64,000 nucleotides of DNA from Tanytarsus gracilentus (Eukaryota; Arthropoda; Insecta; Diptera; Chironomidae). The position numbers were made by a program, and so were the translations under genes. Below are positions 54,414-64,000 of the stretch, in pieces. Numbering within the stretch: position 1 is the stretch's first letter; each line of letters opens with the position of its first letter. A model generated the notes under the pieces. That model did not search any database. It was not told where the DNA came from and saw only the letters and a program-made list of their open reading frames with translations. The stretch covers positions 905,001 to 969,000 of the forward strand of contig JAXRKN010000029.1 of assembly GCA_038502055.1 (NCBI GenBank). The letters are read 5' to 3'.

Positions 54414-57400
54414 CATCCACTTAACTAACCCTTTACACTAATTTTCGAGAAAAATATTTTAACTTTTATGTCCCGGAATTTTTAAAAATTTATGGCAGAC
54501 CTACTAGAAGTCAAAAATATTCAAAACTTTTCTCATAAATTTTGTAACCACTTAAAAATCTGAAAACAAATTGTAGAAGAAAAAATATTAATTTAATTTT
54601 TTTTTATTTTTCGTCTTTAAATTGACAAATTTTTTTTCGTTTAAATTCAGCAATGGAAGTTATTTTCACTTTTGTTCTACATTATTAAAATCCAAAAATA
54701 AAAAAGAGAAAAAAATTAACAGAAAAAATTAACAAATAAATTTTCTTCACCTAACAAATATTGTCTTTCTATTTCTCAATTTTTTTTACTTCTTAACTGA
54801 GAATTTTTTACACACAAAATAAATTTTTCTTTGACTACAAAAATAATTTACTAAAAAAAGTCACAACTTTATGCACTTTTTAATTAAGGGATTAACTTTG
54901 AGCTTTTTTCTACATTTTTTTTTGTTAATCATTTTTCATTGTATATAGTTTTTCGAGTACTGCACTGGGGTAAGTAAATTTTCTATTTTTTATATTAAAA
55001 ATTCTATAATCAACTGTATAATTTTTTTTCGTTCTCATCTTATCAGCACTTTTTTTATTTTTATTGCTATTCAATGATTTTTTTTCATTAAAGTTTGACG
55101 ATTTTTAGATTTGGAAAATATTTTTAAAAAATTCGTAGACTTTAATTTAAAATTTTCCACGCATAAAATTCAACCAACTTCAATTTTATTTATTCAGTAA
55201 ACTTTTATTGCTTTTATGACGCGCGGATGTGAAAAAAGTTTTTTTTTTCAAACAAAAAATTAACAAAATAAATATTTTCTATTATGAATATTAGGAAAAT
55301 GCTGTTTGTAGATTATCTACGAATAATTGGCACTTTATATAATGGATTTTATTACTTTTTACCTTCTGCAATTCTACAAGTAATTTTTTAAGTTATTAGG
55401 AGAGAAAAATGTTTTCTAAAATTAAGCAAATTAATAAGAATTGAGAAAATAATTGAAAAAGTTCTGGTTTAAAAATATAAAAACGATTTTTTTTATGATT
55501 ATGAAGTTTTTTAATTTTTTTCTATAAAACTGCTTTCTACCTAAGAAAAGCTTCGTTCATTTACAACTTTTTCTCCTCACATTTTGTGCTAACATTCAAA
55601 TTGACAAACAAAAAAAGAAAACTTAAAAATTGTGCTGAGAAAAGGAAAATTTTCTACCCTTAAATATTTTTTTTTTAATTTTAAAGCACTATTTTGAGTT
55701 GTTTTCTGCGGTCTATAGAAATTTTTATTGTTTATTAAGTAGTTTAATATATTTTAGAAAAATATATATGCAAATATTGTATATCAACAGGTTTTTTTCA
55801 CTTATTACTACGAGAAAGAAACAAAAATCGTTCTACGATCGAAGAATTCTTAACTCGGAGTTTAAATTAAAGTTTTTCAAATTTTAGCACCAATTATTTT
55901 ATTGAATCGAGTGAAAATCTAGTTTTTGTGAAAATTTCACTTAAATTTTTGAAGAAATCGTCTAGTTTAATTTTTTTGTTAAATTTTTGAAGAAAATTGA
56001 GAATTTTTAAATTTTTTAAATGAAATTTTGAATAAAATTGAAGACTGACAAAATTTAACATTTCAAAATTTTCTAGTTTTCAGCCTTGGAATAAAATAAA
56101 AATTTAATTTTCAATTTAATATCACTAAAAATTTTTGATTATCGAATTCAATTAAATTTTAATTATTTTTGACTTAAATTTTAAATTTTTTATAAGAAAT
56201 TTTATTGTTTAGAGAAAAAAATATCTTTCGTAAGATTATTTTTACTTTTTAATTAAGGGTTTTTAAAAATGTTCAGAGATAAAAGAATTTTTAATTGATT
56301 TTAGAAATTTTAACTCAACTTTTACTGAAAGTTGAGCACTTGAGTATGAGAGGAATATTTTTTTAAAAAATTGAAGTGAAGCTTTTTAAAAAAAATTTAG
56401 TGATTTAAAATTTTATTAAATTTTTAAGAAATAAAATTATTTTAAATTATTAACAAAATAAAATTATTTTAAATTTTCAACAAAATAAAATTATTTTAAA
56501 TTTAAAAAAAAAATAAAATTCTTTTAAAATATTAAATTGTTTTTAAATTTTTTTAAAAAAAATTGTTTTTAATTTTCAAAAAATAATTAAATTGTTTTAA
56601 ATTTTTAAAAAAATAAAATTGTTTTAAATTTTTAAAAAAATAAAATTGTTTTAAATTTAAAAATAAAATAAAATTGTTTTAAATTTTTAAAAAAATAAAA
56701 TTGTTTTAAATTTTTAAAAAAATAAAATTGTTTTAAATTTTTAAAAAAATAAAATTGTTTTAAATTTTAAAAAAAAATATAAAATTATTTTAAATTTTAA
56801 AAAAAAATATAAAATTATTTTAAATTTGAAAAAAAAATAAAAAATTATTTTAAATTTAAAAAAATTGATTTAAAATTTTAAAAAAATAAAATTGTTTTAA
56901 ATTTTCAAAAAAATTGATTTAAAATTTTAAAAAAATAAAATTGTTTTAAATTTTCAATAAAAATGTTTTAATTTTTAAAAATATAAAATTGCTTTAAATT
57001 TTTAATAATTTTTTCATATATTTTTAGAAATTTTTTAAAAAATTTTTTAAACCAAGAAATTCAAAATTTAACAAAAAAAATCATTTTTTCAAAAAGCTTC
57101 ACTTTAACTTCAAAAATCTTTTCTTAACTTTTTACGTATATATTTAGAATATTTTTTCATTTTTCCCCATTTTTAAATTCCTCACAATAAATTTTCATTC
57201 AACTTTCATCCTCAAAAATTTTGCTTTTAATATTTTGCTTAGTAAAAAGTGTTTTTTTTAATATAGTTTCGTTTATTGTCTAACTGCTTATGGCAAAAAA
57301 TCCTTTCATTCTTTAAATATCATCAAAACAATGCTAAATGAGTAGTAGGAGGATGAAAAAGTTCGTTCAAAGGCAATTTTTGGCTACAAATTTTCCTCTT

Positions 57401-57563
57401 TTTCGTTATTCAATTTTTTTACAAAGCGATTTTCAACTTTTTTAATTTAATTTATCGAGAAAAGAACTTTTTATTAAATTTTCACCACTTTGTTCTAAGG
57501 CACATTACCTTAGGCGTTCAGTTCGAGAAAGTTTTTATTTTAGAGAGTTTAAATTGACACATT
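54414..57563. other. Low-complexity intergenic DNA; probable NfI 3' UTR at right
   Basis: No gene is seen. A minisatellite of about 24-27 bp (AAATAAAATTGTTTTAAATT) fills roughly 56400-57000. The part nearest 57563 probably includes the NfI 3' untranslated region, but no single polyadenylation site can be chosen among the many AT-rich candidates. Confidence 0.5.
56400..57000. repeat. AT-rich minisatellite
   Basis: There are about twenty imperfect units of ATAAAATTGTTTTAAATTTT with A/T length variation. Confidence 0.75.
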
Positions 57564-60500
57564 TTAGAGCACTTCCGGCTTCGGTGAAATAATTAGATTT
57601 CCATGCTTGTCAATGTGATCGCAGTTCGGATCGTCGCCATGGGACATTGTGTGATCGCTGGTGCAAGTGATGGCCGCTGTTGAGGCCACAATCAGCCCGT
57701 GATCTAGGTGTGATGTGGAAGCATCAGAGGCGCTCGAGGAGGTGTGAAAAAATCTGTCTAAAAATGTTAGTGAGAATTTTTAAAAAATCGCGAAAGTTTT
57801 TAAATTTTCTAGTTGAAAAAAATCTTCACCTTCTTCCATCATAATCACCGAGTCGGGATTGTTGCTCGAGACTGGATGAGTCATCATGCCGAAGTCTTCT
57901 TCCATCAGAAACGGATTGTTCCATCGAGTCCTCGGAGTCGTTCTCGGTGTTGTGACCGGTGACGAGTAAAGACTCAAGTTCGTTGGACTTATCACGCCCG
58001 ACATCGTGGAAATTGATGAAGGATAACTAAAAAGCTAAAAAGAATAAAAATATTAAAAATCTAATAAAGTTTGATAAAATTCTCCAACCTGCGTTTGCTG
58101 TCCGTGAAAGTGATTGAAGGCGTAATCTCTCGTTGTCGCGTACGGACTCGAGATTCTGCTCAATCCTTTCCTCTCCATTTGAGCTTGCGGACTTTCTGGC
58201 GGTGAATTATTGATGTCATTCATGTGTTGCTGTTGTTGCTGCTGAGCATCTTGATGATCTTGATGGGGCGACGAGATTGATGTTGGCGGTGTTATGGGTG
58301 TGGGTGGTGAATTCACCATTGAGAGATCACTCGATCGGATTATGGCGACAGGTCGAGCCATCGGCACAGTTAAAGGAAACTCACGAATGTCTTCGCCCTT
58401 CACTGAATCACCTAAAAAGACTAAATTTGAGATTTAAAGTTGAAACGCTTTTGAGTTTCTCTCAAGCTTTACCAGAATATCCGCCGGCAACGGGAACTGC
58501 CATGGGTGGAAGTGGTCCGGTCACGGCGGGTAAAGGCGGCGGCGGCAACATCGCATTATATTGCTGATATTGATGACTCTTCGGGCTATTCCTATGATGT
58601 CCATTCTGACTCGATTGTTCGCTCTCCTGACACACGAAAGTGACAAAGTCCGAGAGTGTGTCGTGACCATTCGACACGTGTCCACTCGACGGTGTCTCGT
58701 TCTCTTGACCATCCGCATCCGGCGCTTGTGACGGACTGTGCTGGAAGAATACTGAATTGGGACTGACTTGTTGATGATTTAAAAGCGTTCCGTCGTGACG
58801 CGAGACGAGGCGCGTTGTTGGATGGGTTGCATAACGCTGAAGCGAGTGCTGATCGACTTGCGACTCATTTCGGAGAATCACGGAGAAACTTGAGTTGGGA
58901 TCGACTTAAAATTTAAGAAATTAATTTAAATTAAAAGTCTTAAAATTTGAATTTTTTCTCACTGTATCCACTGGTTATTGCAGCAATTGCGGGACCCGCT
59001 TGAACGGGACTCGAGTAGCTGTTGCAATAGTACGAATTTGAGCTTTCGATTTTAATATTTCCACTGACATTGTTGGCTGTCGAACTTCCGTTGCTGCTGC
59101 TGCTCGTCGAGGTCTGGATGATGTTCTGATCACATGTGTCTTGAAGAATTGAAGCTTTATTATAAGGAAATTGAAATTTAAATGGTTAAAAAGTGATTAA
59201 GTAAAACTTTTTAAAGAATTTTCACGAGACAAAGCTTGAAAGTTTTAAGCTACCTGAGGTCGTTAGCACTTGAGACACTTTTGAAATGTAAACCTCGAAT
59301 TAATTAATAAATGTTAAAGTCATTGAGGCAAAAAAAATGTTCTTAACTCTAAAACCTACCCTTCGACATTTTCCACAACTCCTTGGACGAGAAAACGCCA
59401 GTGGCAAGTATAATATCGTTGTAAATGACTCCATTATAAGGATTGTGTGCATAGACCTTGTGCTTTCTCTCCTCATCCTTCTTACTATTATTGCTATTGC
59501 TGCTTGGACTATTATTATTATTATTTATCGTCGTATAGCTTGTGCAGTTTATGAAGTCTTCAAGGAGAGAGAGAGAAAATGTATTTTTTTACAGTTGATA
59601 AAGAGAAAAACTTACCGTGACTATTAATAAAATTAGCTAAATAAAGATCAAGTTCTCGAACGGATACCTGGAAAGGTAAAGAGTGAAAAAATAATTTATA
59701 ATTTTTTAAAATCTCTCACGTTAATATGGTAAGGATTGACACAAAGTCCAGGCTGTGAACATTCAGGATTCTTCTCCAGTCTCTCGCCGTCCGTACTCTC
59801 GAGCGGTATTGCTTTGAACAAAATCACCATCACTAAATCCAATCGCCATACCTTAAAAATAAATTTTAAATAATTATCGCGATTTAATTTAAAATTCTTC
59901 GAATCAGAGTGTGGAAAGCGTGAGTCGGGTAATTTTTTTGAACTCTTTTGAACATATTTGAACATTTTTTAATACTTTTGAATATTTTTAAACACTTTTG
60001 AACATATTTAAACAATTTTGAACACTTTTGAACATTTTTGAACACCTTTGAACACATTTTTAACACTTTTGAACACTTTAGAACATTTTTGAACACTTTT
60101 GAACATATTTGAACATTTTTGAACACTTTTGAACAATTTCAAACACATTTAATCATATTTTAACACATTTTAATACTTTTGAAAATATTTTGAACACATT
60201 TGAACATTTTTGAACACATTTTAATACTTTTGAAAATATTTTGAACACATTTGAACACTTTTGAAAAATTTTGAACAAATTTTGAACATATTTGAACATT
60301 TTTGAACACATTTGAACACTTTTGAACATTTTTGAACACATTTTAATACTTTTGAAAATATTTTGAACACTTTTAAACATTTTTGAACACATTTGAACAT
60401 TTTTGAACACATTTTTATACTTTTTAAAATATTTTGAACACTTTTAAACATTTTTGAACATATTTGAACATTTTTGAATACATTTTAATACTTTTGAAAA

Positions 60501-61115
60501 TATTTTGGACACATTTGAACATTTTTGAACATATTTGAACATTTTTGAACACATTTAAATACTTTTAAAAATATTTTGAACACATTTAAACACTTTAAAA
60601 CACATTTGAGTCCCCACTCACACTTTCAAGACCTTTCTTCAAACCTTATCAGCCTGCCGGAGACAATCGATTCGTCTCATTTTTCCCTTTTGATCGGGAT
60701 TTGACAGCACACAAATTGACTGCCGCTTTCCAGTAATACTTTGTACAAAGTCCTCTCGACACTCCTGCGTTATGTCTTTCCGAAGCTTTCCGAGTAGCCG
60801 CGACGCCCATTTTTGCTTCACTTCCGGCTTTTCGTTCTGAAATGGATTTTTTTATTAATATTTTAAAAAAGCGAAAAAGTCAAAGCTCACCTGTAATTCC
60901 TCTTTACAATGTCTCTCCTCCTCCAACGACATCCGCTTCTCATGTTTCTTGTAATATTTCCTTTTCGCCGCTTGAAGGTTGAACCATGTATACGAAAATG
61001 ATTTGACAAATGGCAAAAGCGCCTCAATGAACGGATGGAATTCATCCTGTAAGAATTTTAAGAGAACTTTAATGATTTTAGAAGAGTTTAGTGAGCAATT
61101 TACATCGAGAACCAT
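57564..61115 (-). CDS. NfI: Nuclear factor I transcription factor
   Basis: Twelve exons with GT-AG borders and consistent phase: 61104-61115, 60891-61046, 60645-60836, 59720-59851, 59616-59667, 59360-59557, 59254-59277, 58963-59154, 58473-58904, 58089-58411, 57830-58034 and 57564-57757, giving 703 residues. Residues 5-180 are the NFI/CTF DNA-binding domain: DEFHPFIEALLPFVKSF, YTWFNLQAAKRKYYKKHEKR, VLSNPDQKGKMRRIDCLRQA and WRLDLVMVILF. A GVFSSKELWKMSK segment and the microexon VSQVLTTS follow, as in other NFIs. The rest is Ser/Pro/Gln-rich activation region with SGVISPTNLSLYSSPVTTPR near the C-terminus. It binds TTGGC(N5)GCCAA as a dimer in the nucleus. The four-residue first exon (MVLD) is one possible start; alternative first exons upstream are likely. 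Intron 3 holds a minisatellite. Confidence 0.93.
59930..60610. repeat. Minisatellite in NfI intron 3
   Basis: About 55-60 imperfect 11-12-bp units of GAACACTTTT / GAACATTTTT with periodic AATATTTT interruptions. Open frames across it (MFKNVQKCSK and the like) are products of the repeat. It lies inside the intron between exons 60645-60836 and 59720-59851. Confidence 0.85.
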
Positions 61116-64000
61116 TTTCTACCACAGACAATAAGAAAATTACACTTAGATAGTGAAAATGGGGAAGTTTGAGTTAGGTTAGATTTATTTTTGCGGTGAA
61201 ATTAGTGAAAAGTTTTTAAAATTTTTATGTAAAATATTTAAAATTAAATTAAAAATACAAAATTTGATTTTTTTAATTTTCTGATGTTAAAAACTTTTCA
61301 GAAAATTTCCCACAAGATTTAGAAAAGAAGATTCAAGTTTTTCTAAAACTTTTCTCTTCTTTTTTATTCCACAACAATTTTTATCATTTTAAGATTTTAC
61401 CGACACAAAAAAATCCACGATTCATCTCTAAAACACGGAAAACCACATCGAGAAATTTCACAATCGAAAAACCAATAAACATCGATAGATTTTCATTTAA
61501 ATTTTACGACTTTTACACATTTAATTAAAGTATTTGAGCTCTTTTGGTTCTCAAATCTTATACACCAACCATTAAGAGTGACACATAACAACATTTAAAA
61601 TTATATTTGTGGGATTTAATAAAGTTCATGCATTGAATGAAGAAAAAAATAAAAAATTATGAAAAAATATGAAAAAATCTAAAAACATTTTAAAATTTAG
61701 TTCAGAAATTTTTTATTTAAAAAAAAATTGGTTCAAAAATTTTATTGTAAAAAAATTTGGTTCAAAAATTTTATTGTAAAAAAATTTAGTTCAAAAATTT
61801 TATAGTAAAAAAATTGTGCATAAATTTTTCAAAATAATTTTTTCACTCTATTTTAAATAAAAAACACCAAAATTTTTATAAAAAATAATCAAATTAAATT
61901 TCGGTTTATTATAAATTTTCTCTAAAACATGCAAATTCTAAAGAATTCTTCAACACTCAAAAATAAATCATTAAATGTTCATCGCTCAATTTAAGCTTCC
62001 TTCCCTAATTTATTTTCAACATGCAAGCGCAAAAAAAGTGCATTGAAGAGAAAAATAAATAAAAATAAAATTTTTTGACCATCGCATTTTCATCATTTCC
62101 GCATTTTTGATGATGAATTTCATTGACAGGTCTCACGTGTGATTTTTAACGAGGTGCGAGAGTCGAGATAAAAATTAAAATAAAATTTTTGAACTTAAAA
62201 ATTTAAAATTTTCGAATAATTTAAAATAAAAATCCATAAAAATTTTCAAAAAAAATTTTTAATTATTAAATTTAATATTTTTTAAATCTCTTTTAATCCA
62301 TCGCTAGATGCGACATTCGCACTATTTTGCGTCATCGACATTTCATCACTCTCCCTCCCATCTCTCAGCGGTGAAGAAAAAGAAGAAAATTTTCAACCAC
62401 ATGAGAGGAAAAACAAAAACAACTCTCGCAATTTTTTTTCCCAATTTTCTTTCGCTGCGACGTCGATGAAATAAAAATAGATCATCAACAAAAAACCAAT
62501 ACAGACGCAAATCAAAGTTAGTTTTCATCGCATAGAGTAAAAATCTTCTCTCTCTCGTTAAACGATTTATTTTATGCAGTTACAGTGATTTATTTGGATT
62601 AGATGCGGATATGAGCAAAAAGGGACTGAGAAATGTTTTTTTGATGCATTTTATTGCAAATTAAATTTTCTTTAAATTTTCTAGATTTTAGCAAGTGACT
62701 TTTTTCACTCTCATTAATTTCTCCTCAACCCCCCCTAAAAAACCTCCCACATTTATTGCCGTTAAGTTAAATGATCCGAAAGCGCTTTGATAAATTTCGT
62801 TTCACTTCACTAAACCTGCGGTAAAAACACAAAATGACCCAAATCTCATTTGCAAATCGTGAGAGCGCATTAAATGCCTAAAAAAAGTTTCCCGTTACAC
62901 TGCACTTGACAATGCTTAAGAATTCACCAAACGCATTCGAAATGAAATTGAGTGGTAAACAAGAGAATCGTTGACGCCACCAGAATTCTAATTTTTGGCC
63001 TCGGCACAAGAAAATGTCAAAACGGGCTCGAAAAGAGAGAGGAGAAAAAAAATCATACAAAATTGCAATGTGAGAGCGAAATGCAAATGTAATTCGATAA
63101 AGTGCGCTTTGAGAAAGAGAATTATTATTGCGAAAAATGGAAATTTGTGTTTGCATGCGGATGAGGAATGATGAAGAGACCGTTATGAGGTCACTGATCG
63201 GGATTTTTTGATATTAACTGATTAAGTGTGAGATTTTGATGATAAATTTTGTAACAAAGAAATTGGAATTAAAATTTATCAAAAATTTAAGAATTAAAAA
63301 TTATTTTCTAGTTTTAATATAAAAAATGCGCTTTAATTTTTCATGTAAGAATTTTTAACTAGGTGATTATAATTTTAATTTTTTGTTTCTACGTTTTTAG
63401 CACCATTCGAGACTTATTTAAATCAACTCCACAAATAATCTAAAATCTATCCACAAACTTTTAACAATATATCGACAAATTATCTACAATTTATCGACAA
63501 ATTCTACAATCCATCGACAAATTCCACAAACTTTTAACAGTCTATCGACAAATTATCTACAATTTATCAACAAATTCTATAGCCCATCGACAAATTCTAC
63601 AATTCATCGACAAATTCTACAATACATCGACAAATTTTACAATCCATCGACAAATTCTACAATTTATTCACGAATTTTTAACACTATCGAAAAATTATCT
63701 ACAATCCATCCACAAACCATCAACAATCATGCACGAAAAGAATTAATTATTTTTTTTAAAATAGATTAGATTAATTACACATTTGCTATTATTGATCATT
63801 TAATCATTATAAAGAGGCGCGCGCATCGCTGTGTGTCGTGTAATTTTGTTGGTGTCTAAGATTCGCCACGCACCGAAAAAAACAAAATTATTTCCGAGCA
63901 AGGAGGGTTAGTCAATGAAAATCAAATTTAATAATTTGCCAATTTGAGGGTGAGAATTTTTTTGGTTTAGATTTTTGCTCCACCTGTCCAGTTGATGTTG
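61116..64000. other. Upstream region of NfI, no coding gene seen
   Basis: The region probably contains NfI leader exons and promoter, but none can be fixed by reading. Small tandem arrays lie at 61700-61810 (TTCAAAAATTTTATTGTAAAAAAATT) and 63440-63720 (about 21-bp TCGACAAATTCTACAATCCA). An alternating purine-pyrimidine GCGCGCGC stretch is at 63817-63825. An ACGTG-type E-box sits at 62135-62141. Confidence 0.4.
63440..63720. repeat. 21-bp tandem repeat
   Basis: About a dozen imperfect units of ATCGACAAATTCTACAATCC. No further structure. Confidence 0.75.

Noticed and set aside
58277..58567. Plus-strand ORF opposite NfI
   Set aside because: It is an antisense frame across two NfI exons and an intron; the minus strand has conserved coding sequence and splice sites there.
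59884..60451. Minus-strand ORFs with FKNVQKCSK repeats
   Set aside because: They lie wholly within an NfI intron minisatellite.
62878..63156. Minus-strand ORF of 92 codons upstream of NfI
   Set aside because: It has no domain, no splice or promoter support, and composition like surrounding non-coding DNA.

Overview
The window is AT-rich eukaryotic nuclear DNA, most likely from a nematoceran fly. The evidence is a 12-exon nuclear factor I (NfI) gene with short GT-AG introns, GATA and Inr elements ahead of a secreted leucine-rich-repeat (LRR) gene, and insect-type transposons. The LRR protein style suggests a non-biting midge (Chironomidae), but that is inference.

Layout. (1) 1-51 kb is a tandemly duplicated block. 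Each copy reads, from left to right: a giant single-exon NACHT/ankyrin gene on the minus strand (1-4739, cut by the window edge; 24389-31837, complete), its 5' flank, a repeat-rich spacer, a minus-strand gene for an unrecognised 142-residue protein (15449-15877 and 40387-40815, identical), and a broken small membrane-protein gene. A 75-residue secreted peptide gene (22322-22602) survives only in the first copy. The membrane-protein segment occurs a third time at 47.6-51.3 kb. Because the block is duplicated, many transposons can be compared with their uninserted paralogous sites. (2) 51.3-54.4 kb holds three plus-strand genes: the C-terminal part of a microbial-type class I terpene synthase, the secreted LRR/coiled-coil protein, and an unrecognised spliced 166-residue protein. 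(3) 54.4-57.5 kb is low-complexity DNA. (4) 57.6-61.1 kb is NfI on the minus strand, followed by its probable upstream region to 64 kb.

Mobile DNA dominates 5-51 kb. I see three Helentron/DINE-like elements inserted at TT, two hAT-type foldback elements built from a roughly 40-bp satellite (with 8-bp target duplications) plus a remnant, two foldback elements sharing a GCGTCAC terminus, a third foldback with an 8-bp duplication, several MITEs (hAT-like and Transib-like), and three non-LTR retrotransposon derivatives. A 2.6-kb terminal-inverted-repeat element in the second NACHT-gene flank carries a spliced gene and a 520-bp palindrome made of the same sequence that lies upstream of both NACHT genes.

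The strongest candidate for an undescribed system is the NACHT/ankyrin family. It combines an upstream HELTH zinc-protease-like motif, a canonical Walker A/B P-loop domain and a C-terminal array of near-identical 175-residue ankyrin-type blocks. It looks like an NLR-style intracellular sensor in a lineage where NLRs are usually considered missing. All domain calls come from reading the sequence; no search was run.
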